Below, in pieces: positions 19,920 through 29,354 of a DNA stretch of 64,000 nucleotides (positions are counted from its first letter, which is position 1; the number at the start of each line of letters is the position of its first letter). Position numbers and translations under genes: made by a program. The notes below the pieces were generated by a model. It saw nothing but the letters and a program-made list of their open reading frames with translations, had not been told where the DNA came from and searched no databases. The stretch is from Microbacterium sp. SLBN-154 (GTDB lineage: Bacteria; Actinomycetota; Actinomycetes; Actinomycetales; Microbacteriaceae), in contig NZ_VFNL01000001.1 in NCBI RefSeq assembly GCF_006715565.1, positions 2,666,001-2,730,000 on the forward strand, read 5' to 3'.

Positions 19920-21490
19920 GAGTGCTCCTCGGAGATGATCGGTGAAAGAGCGGATGCCGCGGCGCGGGCGATCGCGCCGCTAGCGACGAGGCCGGCGACC
20001 GCCTCGAGCGCGGGTGAGAGGAATCTGTCGGGGCCGGGGCCGCCGGCGGCGTCGCGCACGAGGTCGGCGACCGCGCCGGTGGCGCGAGCCGGTCGGAGCG
20101 GGGCGCGCAGCTGCTGGGCTCTCGCCCCGGTGACGACCTCGATCGCGAGGACACGGGCCAGGCCGTCGAGGGCGCGCCGGAGCTTGCGTCCCGCCGCCCA
20201 GCCCATCGACACATGGTCTTCCTGCATCGCCGAGGACGGGATCGAATCCACCGATGCCGGTGCGGCCAGGCGCTTGAGCTCCGACACGATTCCCGCCGCG
20301 GCGTACTGGGCGATCATGAGCCCCGAATCGACGCCGGGCTCGTGGGCGAGGAAGGGGGCGAGGCCCTGATTGCGCGCGACGTCGAGAGCGCGGTCGGTGC
20401 GCCGCTCCGAGATCGACGCCACATCGGCGACGGCGATCGCGAGGAAGTCCAGGACGTAGGCGATGGGTGCTCCGTGGAAGTTGCCGTTGGACTCCACGCG
20501 GCCGTCGATCGTGACGACGGGGTTGTCGATCACGGCGGCGAGTTCGCGTTCGGCGACCATCCGGGCGTGGGTCAGGGTGTCGCGGGCGGCACCGTGCACC
20601 TGCGGGCTGCAGCGCAGGGAGTACGCATCCTGCACCCGCGTGCACACCTCGGGATCGCGATGACTGGCGACGATGCCCGATCTGGCGAGGAGAGCGCGCA
20701 GGCGGGCGGCCGAATCCCGCTGACCCGGGTGGGGCCGCAGCTGCATCAGGTCGGCGGCGAACACCGCGTCGGTGCCGAGCTGGCTCTCGATCGAGAGCGC
20801 CGCGGCGACGTCGGCGGTGTCGAGGAGCATCTCCAGGTCGTGGGCGGCGAGGAGCAGCATCCCCAGCATCCCGTCGGTACCGTTGATGAGGGCGAGGCCC
20901 TCTTTCTCTTCGAGGACGAGAGGGGTGAGGGATGCCGCGGCGAGCGCCTCCCGCGCCGAGGTGACGTCTCCGCCGCGCACCCGCACCTCGCCCTCACCCA
21001 TGGCCGCGAGCGCGACGTGGGCGAGGGGTGCGAGGTCTCCCGAGCAGCCGAGCGACCCGTACTCGCGGACGATCGGGGTGATCCCGGCGTTCAGCATGCC
21101 CGCGTAGAGCTCGACGACCTCGGCACGCACACCGGTGCGCCCCGACGCGAGCGTCTGGAGCCGGAGGAGCTGAAGCGCCCGGATCACCTCCTGCTCGACC
21201 TCGGCTCCCGTTCCCGCGGCGTGCGAGCGGATGAGGCTCGCCTGCAGCTGGCGCCGGCGCTCGGGGGCGATGAAGGTGGTCGCGAGTGCGCCGAACCCTG
21301 TCGAGATGCCGTAGTGCGGGCGGGGGTCGTCGGCGAGGTTCTCGATGAGGGCGCGGGTCTCGCGCACCCGCGCGAGTCCCGCGTCGGATACCCGGACCGC
21401 GGCGCCGTGACGGGCGACGGCGACGACATCGGCCGGGGCGAGGGGCTGATCGCCGACGAGCACACCCGTGGCCGAGGAGAGCAGAGACAT
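19916..21490 (-). CDS. hutH: Histidine ammonia-lyase HutH
   Basis: HutH deaminates histidine to urocanate and starts the pathway. From the ATG at 21490 the protein has 524 residues. The MIO cofactor triad lies in [14 protein letters not shown], giving Cys-Ser-Gly in place of the Ala-Ser-Gly of many HALs. Other landmarks are [28 protein letters not shown] and [12 protein letters not shown]. An open frame extends 78 bases further upstream, but the chosen ATG matches the family N terminus. Confidence 0.95.
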   Translation of the reverse strand: MSLLSSATGVLVGDQPLAPADVVAVARHGAAVRVSDAGLARVRETRALIENLADDPRPHYGISTGFGALATTFIAPERRRQLQASLIRSHAAGTGAEVEQEVIRALQLLRLQTLASGRTGVRAEVVELYAGMLNAGITPIVREYGSLGCSGDLAPLAHVALAAMGEGEVRVRGGDVTSAREALAAASLTPLVLEEKEGLALINGTDGMLGMLLLAAHDLEMLLDTADVAAALSIESQLGTDAVFAADLMQLRPHPGQRDSAARLRALLARSGIVASHRDPEVCTRVQDAYSLRCSPQVHGAARDTLTHARMVAERELAAVIDNPVVTIDGRVESNGNFHGAPIAYVLDFLAIAVADVASISERRTDRALDVARNQGLAPFLAHEPGVDSGLMIAQYAAAGIVSELKRLAAPASVDSIPSSAMQEDHVSMGWAAGRKLRRALDGLARVLAIEVVTGARAQQLRAPLRPARATGAVADLVRDAAGGPGPDRFLSPALEAVAGLVASGAIARAAASALSPIISEEHS

Positions 21491-21548
21491 GACTCGATTG
21501 CACTCCGCGCCATCGCGCGGCGCCAGAGCGGCGTGGCATCCTGTGTCT

Positions 21549-22328
21549 GTGATCTCAGACAGCGGCACCGAGACGGACAGACCGCAGGTTCCGGCTGCCG
21601 ACCAGACGCTCCGGATCCTCTCGCACCTCGCCCGTCAGCGCGGGCCGGTGCCGGCTCGGACGATCGCCGACGCCCTCGGGCTTCCGCGTTCGACGGTGTA
21701 TCACCTGCTGACCACCCTCGAGCGCCGTGGTTTCGTCGTCCACCTCACGGCCGAGCGGCGCTGGGGTCTAGGTATCGCGGCCTTCGAGCTCGGCGGCGGG
21801 TACGCGCGTCAGCAGCCGCTCGCGCGCCTCGGACGCCCGCTGGTCGCCGCTCTCGCCGACCGTCTCGGAGAGAGCACGCACCTGGCCGTGATGAGCGGCC
21901 GCGACGTGCTCTACCTCGTGGAGGAGCGCGCGCCCGGTCGCCCGACCCTCGTGACCGACGTCGGGGTTCGCCTGCCCGCCCACCTCACCGCGACCGGCCG
22001 CGCAATGCTCGCCTCCCTCCCACCGGCGCAGGTGCGGGCCCTGTTCCCCGACGCGTCGTCCTTCGCCGACCGCACCGGGCGCGGACCCCGGCGTCTCAGC
22101 GAACTGCGCCGGATCCTCCGCGACGTCCGCACGCACGGTGTCGCCGAGGAGCACGGCGAGGTGACGCTGGGATTCCGCTCCGTCGCGGCTGTCGTGCTGG
22201 ATCACGCCGGCTGGCCCGCGGCGGCGGTCGCGACGACGTGGGCCGAGGACGCCACACTTCGGCATTCCGACGCCGCTGCGCTCGTTCGAGAGACAGCCGG
22301 GGTGCTGGCGCGCAGAATCGGCGGGTGA
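21549..22328 (+). CDS. IclR family transcriptional regulator (probable hut regulator)
   Basis: The 259-residue protein from a GTG start has an N-terminal winged helix (QTLRILSHLARQRGP, RTIADALGLPRSTVYHLL) and the C-terminal IclR effector domain (HLAVMSGRDVLYLVEE, RLPAHLTATGRAMLA). It diverges from hutH with only 58 bases between starts, so the promoters overlap and local control of the hut genes is likely. The effector is probably a pathway intermediate; that is inference. Confidence 0.85.
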   Translation: MISDSGTETDRPQVPAADQTLRILSHLARQRGPVPARTIADALGLPRSTVYHLLTTLERRGFVVHLTAERRWGLGIAAFELGGGYARQQPLARLGRPLVAALADRLGESTHLAVMSGRDVLYLVEERAPGRPTLVTDVGVRLPAHLTATGRAMLASLPPAQVRALFPDASSFADRTGRGPRRLSELRRILRDVRTHGVAEEHGEVTLGFRSVAAVVLDHAGWPAAAVATTWAEDATLRHSDAAALVRETAGVLARRIGG

Positions 22329-22331
22329 GCG

Positions 22332-23345
22332 TCAGCGGACCACGAGACGCGGCTCGACGAGCATCCGCTCAGGCGGGCTCTCGCCGGTCGCGATGCGGCG
22401 CCCGGTGTCGTCGGTGAGGAGGTCGAGCACCGCACCGGCCACGAGCTCCGGCGCCTGCTCGACGCTCGAGAGCCCGAGTGCCTCGGCGACGGGGGTGTTG
22501 TCGAAGCCGATGAGTCCGATTCCGGTCGCGCCGCTGTCGACGGCGGCCAGGTGAGCTCCGACGGCCAGGGCGTCGCTCACGCAGACCACCGCGTCGATCC
22601 CGTCGCGCACGACCGGGTCTGCGAAGGCCCGAGCCATCACACTGCGGGCCTCCGCCACGCTGTCGGGCATGCGGAAGACCGGACCGGTGAGCCCCGACGC
22701 GCGCATCGCCTCGCGCCATCCGCGCTCCCGGTCATCGCCGGTGCCCGCATCGGGCGGCCACCCGAGCCACGCGACACGCGGCCCCCAGGCCTCGAGTGCG
22801 TGCACCGTCGCGGCCCGCGTGCCGGCAGCACCGTCGACGTCGACCCACGAGTGTCCGGACTCCCACACGTCGCCGCCGCCCCAGGGCCGCCCGAAGGCGG
22901 CGTAGGGAAGGTGTCGACCGTCCAACCACCCCGTCCGCGGATCGCCGAAGGCCGTGCCGGTGATCACCGCCGCATCGATCTCGCCGCCGTCGATCAGGTC
23001 GCTGAGCCGCGCGATCTCCTCGTCTTTGCTGCGGGCGCTGTAGATGAGCACGCGCAGCGCGCGCTCGTTGGCGTTCTCGGTCAGGGCATGGATGAAGCGG
23101 TCGAGGATGACCCCCGAGATCCCGCCGCTGAAGGGATCGATGTGCACGCCGATCGTCGAGCTGCGCCTCGTGCGCAGGCTCCGCGCCGCGACATGCGGCC
23201 GGTAGGCGAGCTCGTCGATCGCCCGCTGCACGCGTACCCGGGTCTCCTCCCGCACGATCGCGGGGCTGTTGATCACATTCGAGACCGTCTGCCGCGACAC
23301 CCCCGCACGGCGGGCGACGTCTTCGACGGTCGGCGCCTTCGCCAT
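22332..23345 (-). CDS. LacI family transcriptional regulator
   Basis: The 337-residue protein starts at MAKAPTVEDVARRAGVSRQT with the classic LacI helix-turn-helix and hinge helix (VAARSLRTRRS), followed by a periplasmic-binding-protein-like sugar domain. An ATG 30 bases upstream is possible. It diverges from a carbohydrate ABC operon, and TGAWCGWTCA operators lie in front of both units, so it is very probably the autoregulated repressor of that operon. Confidence 0.9.
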   Translation of the reverse strand: MAKAPTVEDVARRAGVSRQTVSNVINSPAIVREETRVRVQRAIDELAYRPHVAARSLRTRRSSTIGVHIDPFSGGISGVILDRFIHALTENANERALRVLIYSARSKDEEIARLSDLIDGGEIDAAVITGTAFGDPRTGWLDGRHLPYAAFGRPWGGGDVWESGHSWVDVDGAAGTRAATVHALEAWGPRVAWLGWPPDAGTGDDRERGWREAMRASGLTGPVFRMPDSVAEARSVMARAFADPVVRDGIDAVVCVSDALAVGAHLAAVDSGATGIGLIGFDNTPVAEALGLSSVEQAPELVAGAVLDLLTDDTGRRIATGESPPERMLVEPRLVVR

Positions 23346-23381
23346 TCTCCGACCCCCTGTGGTCTCGACGAACATCGGATC

Positions 23382-23391
23382 TGAACGATCA
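23382..23391. promoter_or_regulatory. LacI operator, regulator side
   Basis: TGAACGATCA fits the local consensus TGAWCGWTCA shared with two sites upstream of the ABC operon. It is 36 bases upstream of the lacI-type ATG, suited to autoregulation. Confidence 0.65.
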
Positions 23392-23420
23392 AATCGTTAC
23401 CCGAGCGTAGCCGTCCGTCG

Positions 23421-23450
23421 TTGACACGCGAAAGAGCCGGGCCGTAGTCT
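23421..23450 (+). promoter_or_regulatory. Candidate promoter of the carbohydrate ABC operon
   Basis: A perfect TTGACA (-35) at 23421-23426 is followed after 18 bases by TAGTCT (weak -10) at 23445-23450. The predicted start of transcription falls just upstream of two operators, so bound repressor would block the promoter. Confidence 0.55.
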
Positions 23451-23467
23451 TCCAGCGACACCGAATT

Positions 23468-23491
23468 TGAACGTTCATATTTGATCGTTCA
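23468..23491. promoter_or_regulatory. Tandem LacI operators upstream of the ABC operon
   Basis: TGAACGTTCA (23468-23477, perfect palindrome) and TGATCGTTCA (23482-23491, one asymmetric base) lie with centres 14 bp apart, 56-79 bases before the binding-protein ATG. Together with the site at 23382 they define the consensus TGAWCGWTCA with the CpG centre usual for LacI-family operators. Confidence 0.75.
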
Positions 23492-23546
23492 TATACCCCC
23501 GGACGATCCGAACGGTGTCGCGACTTCATTCAAAGGAGAGGGAGAC

Positions 23547-24803
23547 ATGACACGCAGGAAGATGCGCGCCGCGTTCGGCGCGGGAGCGATCCTCACCGCC
23601 GGAGCCCTGGTGCTGACCGGATGCGGCGGCGGAAGCTTCGACGACGGCGGCGGCGGAGCCGCGGCCGACGGCGAGCTGACCTCCTCCGACGACCCCATCA
23701 CCGTCCTCATCGCCTCCAGCGGCGAGGCCGAGGCCACAGCCGTCGAAGACGCCGTCGCCGCATGGTCGGCCGAGTCCGGCGTCGAGGCGAGCGTCGAGAT
23801 CGCCAGCGACCTCAACCAGCAGCTCGCTCAGGGATTCGCCGCGGGGTCGCCGCCGGATCTGTTCTACCTCTCCCCCGACGCCCTCGCCGGCTACGCAGAC
23901 AACGGCTCGCTGCGCGCGTACGGCGACGAGCTCTCCAACGCGGGGGACTTCTACGCCCCGCTGGTGGAGAACTTCACCTACGAGGACGAGTTCTACTGCG
24001 CCCCGAAGGACTTCTCGACCCTGGCGCTGATCATCAACACCGACCTGTGGGAGGCCGCGGGCCTGACCGAGGATGACGTGCCGACCACGTGGGAGGAGCT
24101 GGCCACGGTCAGCCAGACCCTCACCACCGGTGGCGTCACCGGCCTCGCCTTCGGTCCCGAGGTGCAGCGTGTCGGCACCTTCATGGCCCAGGCCGGCGGC
24201 GGCCTCGTCACCGATGGCGCAGCCACCGCGAACAGCCGCGAGAACGTCGAGGCCCTGGAGTACGTCAAGACCAACCTCGAGGGCGGCAACTTCGCCTACG
24301 CCACCGACATCGGCGCCGGATGGGGCGGTGAGGCGTTCGGCCTCGGCTCTGCCGCGATGGTGATCGAGGGCAACTGGATCGAGGGGGCCATGCGCAACGA
24401 CTACCCCGACGTGAACTACCTCGTCGCCCAGCTGCCCGAGGGCCCCGGTGGCCCCGGAACCCTGCAGTTCACCAACTGCTGGGGAATGGCCGCCGACAGC
24501 CCCAACCAGCAGGCAGCCCTCGAGCTGGTGGAGTACCTGACCGCCTCCGAGCAGCAGCTGGCCTTCTCCGAGGCGTTCGGCATCATGCCGTCGCTGGAGA
24601 CCACCGCCGACGCGTGGCGCGAGGCCAACCCCGACCTCGCCGCCTTCATCGACGGCGCGGAGTACGCGCAGTTCCTGCCGACGCAGGCCGACGCCGCCGC
24701 TGTCATCACCGACTTCAACGCACAGCTGGAGTCGCTGGCCGAGTCCGATCCGACGACCATCCTCGACTCGGTGCAGGGCAACCTCGAGGCCGTGGTCGGC
24801 TGA
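23547..24803 (+). CDS. Carbohydrate ABC transporter substrate-binding lipoprotein
   Basis: The 418-residue protein starts at an ATG after AAAGGAGAGGGAGAC. It has a lipoprotein signal peptide (basic RRKMR, hydrophobic core, lipobox LTGC) followed by a glycine/aspartate-rich linker. The mature part is a family 1 extracellular solute-binding protein with LYGDELSNAG-like and EDEFYCAPKDFSTLALIIN segments. It is anchored outside the membrane and delivers a sugar to the two permeases encoded next. Confidence 0.9.
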   Translation: MTRRKMRAAFGAGAILTAGALVLTGCGGGSFDDGGGGAAADGELTSSDDPITVLIASSGEAEATAVEDAVAAWSAESGVEASVEIASDLNQQLAQGFAAGSPPDLFYLSPDALAGYADNGSLRAYGDELSNAGDFYAPLVENFTYEDEFYCAPKDFSTLALIINTDLWEAAGLTEDDVPTTWEELATVSQTLTTGGVTGLAFGPEVQRVGTFMAQAGGGLVTDGAATANSRENVEALEYVKTNLEGGNFAYATDIGAGWGGEAFGLGSAAMVIEGNWIEGAMRNDYPDVNYLVAQLPEGPGGPGTLQFTNCWGMAADSPNQQAALELVEYLTASEQQLAFSEAFGIMPSLETTADAWREANPDLAAFIDGAEYAQFLPTQADAAAVITDFNAQLESLAESDPTTILDSVQGNLEAVVG

Positions 24804-24804
24804 C

Positions 24805-25902
24805 ATGACCGCCACGGTCACCACCCCCCGCGCCGGATCCCGCAACACCGGGATCCGGCGCGGGGAGGCCGCCGCGGGGTGGGTGTTCGTCCTCCCCGTC
24901 ATCCTCATCCTCGGGCTGTTCCTCCTGATCCCGGTGCTGATGGCGCTGTGGGTGAGCTTCTCCGACTGGGCGGGACGGGGAAGCCCCCTGTCGGGATCCG
25001 TGAACTTCGTCGGCCTGGAGAACTACGCCGCGGTGACCACCGGTGGCGGGCTCGCCGAGCGCGACTTCGGCATCTCGCTTCGCAACATCGCCTGGTACGT
25101 ACTGCTCGTCGTCCCGCTGCAGACCGCGCTGTCGCTCTTCCTCGCCGTGCTGGTCAACCGCGCGGTGCTGCGCGGCCGCGGCTTCTTCCGCACCGCCTTC
25201 TACTTCCCCTCGGTCACCTCCTCGGTGGCGATCACGATCCTGTGGCTGTTCCTCTTCTCCCAGACCGGTGTGGTCAACGCCGTCCTCGCCTGGATCGGGA
25301 TCACGGGGCCGAACTGGTTCCAGGAGCCGAGCGGCATCGTCCACAACGCCCTCGCGGGGCTCGGGGTCACGAGCGGGCCTGAGGCGCTCACTCAGACCGA
25401 CGTGCTCGGTGTGAGCCTGTGGGAGTGGCTCGCCGGTCCCTCGGTCGCCCTGTCGGCCTTCATTCTCATGGCGGTCTTCACCACGAGCGGCACCTTCATG
25501 CTGCTCTTCATCGCGGCCCTGCAGAACGTGGGCGGCGAGCTCGGCGAGGCCGGGATGATGGACGGCGCCAACGGCTGGCAGCGGTTCTGGCACATCACCC
25601 TGCCGCAGCTGCGCCCGACGATCTTCACCGTTGTGACCCTCGGGGTCATCGGCGGCTGGCAGGTCTTCGACCAGATCTACACCGGCACCGAAGGCGGCCC
25701 GGCGAAGACCACCGTCACCCCCGCCTACCTGTCCTACGAGGCGGCATTCACCCGTCAGGAGTGGGGCGAGGGGTCGGCGATCGCCTTCCTTCTTTTCCTC
25801 ATCATCATCTTCTTCACCATCATCCAGCGCTGGGTGCTGCGTGAACGCGGGGTCTCCAAGCGACGCGCCGCACGCTACGAAGTGAAGGGGGGCCGGTCAT
25901 GA
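24805..25902 (+). CDS. Carbohydrate ABC transporter permease, MalF-type
   Basis: The 365-residue protein has six or more membrane helices, beginning WVFVLPVILILGLFLLIPVL. The EAA loop that contacts the ATPase reads GEAGMMDGANGWQRFWHITLPQLRP. It starts one base after the binding-protein stop. No ATPase gene is present in the operon, so a shared MsiK-type ATPase elsewhere is likely, as is common in actinobacteria. Confidence 0.9.
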   Translation: MTATVTTPRAGSRNTGIRRGEAAAGWVFVLPVILILGLFLLIPVLMALWVSFSDWAGRGSPLSGSVNFVGLENYAAVTTGGGLAERDFGISLRNIAWYVLLVVPLQTALSLFLAVLVNRAVLRGRGFFRTAFYFPSVTSSVAITILWLFLFSQTGVVNAVLAWIGITGPNWFQEPSGIVHNALAGLGVTSGPEALTQTDVLGVSLWEWLAGPSVALSAFILMAVFTTSGTFMLLFIAALQNVGGELGEAGMMDGANGWQRFWHITLPQLRPTIFTVVTLGVIGGWQVFDQIYTGTEGGPAKTTVTPAYLSYEAAFTRQEWGEGSAIAFLLFLIIIFFTIIQRWVLRERGVSKRRAARYEVKGGRS

Positions 25903-26816
25903 GCGAGACACTGCCGCCGCAGGCGAAGGTCGCCCAGGTCGATCCGGGCCGATCCACCCCTGCGCCCCGCACCCGCCGCAACGGCCTCTCCCGCCGGGTC
26001 AGCGGTCAGATCTTCCTGTACGCGCTGCTGGTGATCCTCGCGATCATCTACATCTTCCCGTTCCTCGTGCAGGTCGCGACCTCGTTCAAGACCGACTCCG
26101 AGGCGGCGAGCAACGCGCTGTCGCTCATCCCGCAGACGGTGACCTTCGCCGCCTACGAGACCCTCTTCGGCCGGAGCGACTTCCCGCTGTGGTTCGTCAA
26201 CTCCACGATCGTCACGGTGGTGGTGACCCTCGGCCGGGTGTTCTTCGTCTCCCTCGCCGGGTACGCCCTCGCCCGTCTGCACTTCCGGGGTCGGGGAGCC
26301 ATCTTCGCCCTCGTCGTGGCCGTCATGGCGGTGCCGGCGGTGGTGCTCCTCATCCCGAAGTTCCTCGTGCTCAATCAGATCGGCATCTACGACACCTATG
26401 CCGCGATGATCCTGCCGCTTCTCGTCGATGCGGCCGGGGTGTTCATCATGAAGAACTTCTTCGAGTCCATCCCGGTCTCGGTCGAGGAGCAGGCACGCAT
26501 CGACGGCGCAGGCGCCTTCCGGGTGTTCTGGTCGGTCGTGCTGCCGATGGCGCGGCCCGCCCTCATCACGATCGTGATCCTGTCGTTCCAGGGGTCGTGG
26601 AACGAGCTCAGCCACTTCATCGTCGCCACGCAGTCCCCTGAGCTGACGACCCTCACCAAGGGCGTCGCGTCGCTGGCCTCCGGTCAGCTCAGTCAGGGCA
26701 CGCAGTATCCGATCAAGCTCGCCGCAGCGCTGATCATGACGATCCCGGTGGCCGTTCTGTTCTTCATCTTCCAAAAGCGCATCATGAACACCAGCGAAGG
26801 AGCCGTCAAAGGATGA
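25899..26816 (+). CDS. Carbohydrate ABC transporter permease, MalG-type
   Basis: The 305-residue protein has about six membrane helices and the EAA loop VEEQARIDGAGAFRVFW followed by LPMARPAL. The ATG overlaps the stop of the MalF-type gene (ATGA). It forms the transmembrane pore with the preceding permease. Confidence 0.9.
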   Translation: MSETLPPQAKVAQVDPGRSTPAPRTRRNGLSRRVSGQIFLYALLVILAIIYIFPFLVQVATSFKTDSEAASNALSLIPQTVTFAAYETLFGRSDFPLWFVNSTIVTVVVTLGRVFFVSLAGYALARLHFRGRGAIFALVVAVMAVPAVVLLIPKFLVLNQIGIYDTYAAMILPLLVDAAGVFIMKNFFESIPVSVEEQARIDGAGAFRVFWSVVLPMARPALITIVILSFQGSWNELSHFIVATQSPELTTLTKGVASLASGQLSQGTQYPIKLAAALIMTIPVAVLFFIFQKRIMNTSEGAVKG

Positions 26817-28735
26817 ACCCCCTCACCGAGCCCGCGACCCGCACGCGCCAGCCGCTGCTCGACGACGCGGTCATCGCGCTGCGCGCCCCCACCCAGGTGT
26901 GGTCGCGCGAGACCGGCGACGCCGGCGCGGGTGCGATCGACGGGATCTACCACGGCGACGTCCGGCATGTGCGCGACCTGGAGCTGACCTGCGACGAGTC
27001 GGAGGTCGAGTGGATCTCCCTCGCTCCCGACGGCCCCTCACGGGTGGTCTTCAGCGCGGTGCTGCGCGGGCTCGACGACGACACCCCCGACCCCAAGGTG
27101 CGGCTGCTGCGGGATCGCGTCGTCACTCCCGGCGAGGTGCGCGAGACCTGGACGCTGCGCTCAGCGCGTGACGAGCCGGTGTCGGCCACCCTCCGACTGC
27201 GTGTCGGTGCCGAGTTCGCATCGCTCCACGACGTCAAGGGCGGCCGTCCCGAGGCGGCGGTCACCGAGGTGCACGGGACGGATGCCACGGCGTCGGCGCG
27301 TTCGCAGACGGCGTCGTTCCTCCTCGAGGCCACCGGCGGCGTGGTCGAGACGAGCGGGTCGGACATCCGCGCGGCATGGTCGATCACCCTCCCCGCCCGC
27401 GGCGAGGCGACGGTGTCCTGGCGGATGATCCTGGAGGACACCACCGTCGTCGTGTCCGGGGTCTCGCACCCGAGCCGCATCGACGTCGCGGCCGCCGTGC
27501 AGGCGGTCCGCGGCGGCGATCCGCGTCTCGGCCGGTGGCTCGAGGTCGCCCTCGGCGACCTCGAGGCCCTGCGGCTCACCCTTCCCGATGAGCGCGACGA
27601 TGCGTTCTACGCAGCCGGCGCGCCCTGGTTCTTCACGCTGTTCGGTCGGGATTCGCTCTGGGCGGCACGCCTCGCCCTTCCGCTCGACGTCGGCATGGCG
27701 GCATCCACCCTTCGCGTCCTCGCGCGTCTGCAGGGCGACCGAGACGAGCCCGACTCGGCGCAGGAGCCGGGGAAGATCCTCCACGAGCTGCGGGCGACCA
27801 CGCTCGAGCAGCCGAGCGAGGGCCTCGCCCTCCCCCCGCTGTACTACGGGACGGTCGATGCGACCGCGCTGTGGGTGTGCCTCCTCGCCGACGCGTGGCG
27901 GGCGGGAATGCCCGAGGCGGAGGTCGCGGCGCTCGTGCCCGCTCTGCGCGGAGCGCTCGACTGGCTGGTCCATCACGGCGACAACGACGGCGATGGTTTC
28001 ATCGACTACCTCGATCGCACCGGCCACGGCCTCGCCAATCAGGGTTGGAAGGACTCGGGAGACTCGATCCAGTGGCGCGACGGGCGCCTGGCGGAGGGGC
28101 CGATCGCGCTGTGCGAGGTGCAGGGCTATGCCTACGAGGCCGCTCTCGCCGGGGCTGAGATCCTCGAAACCCTCACGGGCGACGTCGATGAGGCCGCCCG
28201 GCTGCGGGCCTGGGCTCGTGAGCTGCGCGAGCGCTTCGCCGCGGCGTACTGGGTGGAGACCCCCGAGGGACGCTATCCGGCGGTGGCCCTCGACCGGCAC
28301 AAGCAGCCCGTCGACACCCTGACCAGCAACATCGGGCATCTCCTCGGAACGGGCATCCTCGACGCCGACGACGAGGCGCACGTCGCTCGGCTGCTCCTGG
28401 GCGCTTCGCTGTCGAGCGGCTTCGGCATCCGCACGATGTCCACGGGAGCCGCGGGCTATTGGCCGCTGTCGTACCACGGGGGAAGCGTGTGGACACACGA
28501 TACGGCCATCGCCGCGCACGGGATGCTGCGCGCCGGCCTCCGCACGGAGGCGGAGGAGGTCGTGACCGGCATGCTCGCCGCCGCAGAGGCGTTCTCGTAC
28601 CGGGTTCCCGAGCTTCACTCGGGTGATCCGATCACCGAGACCTCGCGCCCCGCTCCCTACCCTGCGGCCTGCAGGCCGCAGGCGTGGTCGGCGGCCGCGG
28701 CCGTCGTGGCGCTGAGCGCGGTTCAGGGACGCTGA
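26813..28735 (+). CDS. Glycogen-debranching-type amylo-alpha-1,6-glucosidase family protein
   Basis: The 640-residue protein overlaps the MalG-type gene by four bases. An N-terminal beta domain (DGIYHGDVRHVRDLEL) is followed by an (alpha/alpha)6 barrel with AGAPWFFTLFGRDSLW, DRTGHGLANQGWKDSGDS, and YWPLSYHGGSVWTHDTAI. These match proteins annotated as glycogen debranching N-terminal domain/amylo-alpha-1,6-glucosidase. There is no signal peptide, so it acts in the cytoplasm, probably on the imported oligosaccharide. The exact linkage is unknown. Confidence 0.85.
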   Translation: MNPLTEPATRTRQPLLDDAVIALRAPTQVWSRETGDAGAGAIDGIYHGDVRHVRDLELTCDESEVEWISLAPDGPSRVVFSAVLRGLDDDTPDPKVRLLRDRVVTPGEVRETWTLRSARDEPVSATLRLRVGAEFASLHDVKGGRPEAAVTEVHGTDATASARSQTASFLLEATGGVVETSGSDIRAAWSITLPARGEATVSWRMILEDTTVVVSGVSHPSRIDVAAAVQAVRGGDPRLGRWLEVALGDLEALRLTLPDERDDAFYAAGAPWFFTLFGRDSLWAARLALPLDVGMAASTLRVLARLQGDRDEPDSAQEPGKILHELRATTLEQPSEGLALPPLYYGTVDATALWVCLLADAWRAGMPEAEVAALVPALRGALDWLVHHGDNDGDGFIDYLDRTGHGLANQGWKDSGDSIQWRDGRLAEGPIALCEVQGYAYEAALAGAEILETLTGDVDEAARLRAWARELRERFAAAYWVETPEGRYPAVALDRHKQPVDTLTSNIGHLLGTGILDADDEAHVARLLLGASLSSGFGIRTMSTGAAGYWPLSYHGGSVWTHDTAIAAHGMLRAGLRTEAEEVVTGMLAAAEAFSYRVPELHSGDPITETSRPAPYPAACRPQAWSAAAAVVALSAVQGR

Positions 28736-28747
28736 CGGGCCGCCCGC

Positions 28748-29224
28748 TCAGTCGACCTTCGACACCGTCCCACCGGTGAGGTGGACCAGCTCATCGAAGG
28801 TGAGCGGGAAGACGGTGTGCGGGGTGCCGCCGGCGGCCCAGATCTCGGGATACTGCGCGAGATCCTCGTCGACCACGGTGGGAAGTGGCGCCGGGTGGCC
28901 GGTCGGTGCCACTCCCCCGATCGCCTGGCCCGTGGCATCCCGCACCTGCTCGGGCGTCGCACGTCGGATCGATTCGCGACCCAGACGAGCCGCGAGCGCG
29001 ACGGTGTCGACGCGGTGCGCGCCGCTCGTCATCACCAGGAGCGGTTCGCCGTCGCTCCAGAACACCAGGCTGTTCGCGATCGCGCCCACCTCGACACCGA
29101 GCGCCTCGGCCGCGAGGACGGCGGTGGATGCGGCATCGGGGAGCACGACGATGTCGCCGGCGATTCCGGCGGCGCGGAGGGCGTCATGGACCAGGCGACT
29201 GCGGGGCGGGAGCGAGGAGGTCAT
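28748..29224 (-). CDS. YbaK/EbsC-type aminoacyl-tRNA deacylase
   Basis: The 158-residue protein from the ATG at 29224 has the YbaK fold: VEVGAIANSLVFWSDG, VMTSGAHRVDTVALA, and the loop TGQAIGGVAPTGHP. These proteins hydrolyse mischarged tRNA such as Cys- or Ala-tRNA(Pro). The lysine that usually precedes SLVF in ProX/YbaK is asparagine here, so the specificity may differ. It converges with the debranching gene. Confidence 0.8.
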   Translation of the reverse strand: MTSSLPPRSRLVHDALRAAGIAGDIVVLPDAASTAVLAAEALGVEVGAIANSLVFWSDGEPLLVMTSGAHRVDTVALAARLGRESIRRATPEQVRDATGQAIGGVAPTGHPAPLPTVVDEDLAQYPEIWAAGGTPHTVFPLTFDELVHLTGGTVSKVD

Positions 29225-29354
29225 GCCCGTCAGCCTAGGGTCGCGGCGCGGCGCTGTTGAACCGTGGCGCCGGCGGTGATGCAATGGAGTCGGATGCGGC
29301 GAAGCGGCCGCATCCGACAGAGCACGCCCACAAGGCCCGCCGAAAGAGGACGCG

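Noticed and set aside
18327..22417. Long plus-strand open frames (18327-20369 and 20213-22417) opposite hutU/hutH
   Set aside because: They lie antisense to confidently identified hut genes and show no recognisable domain.
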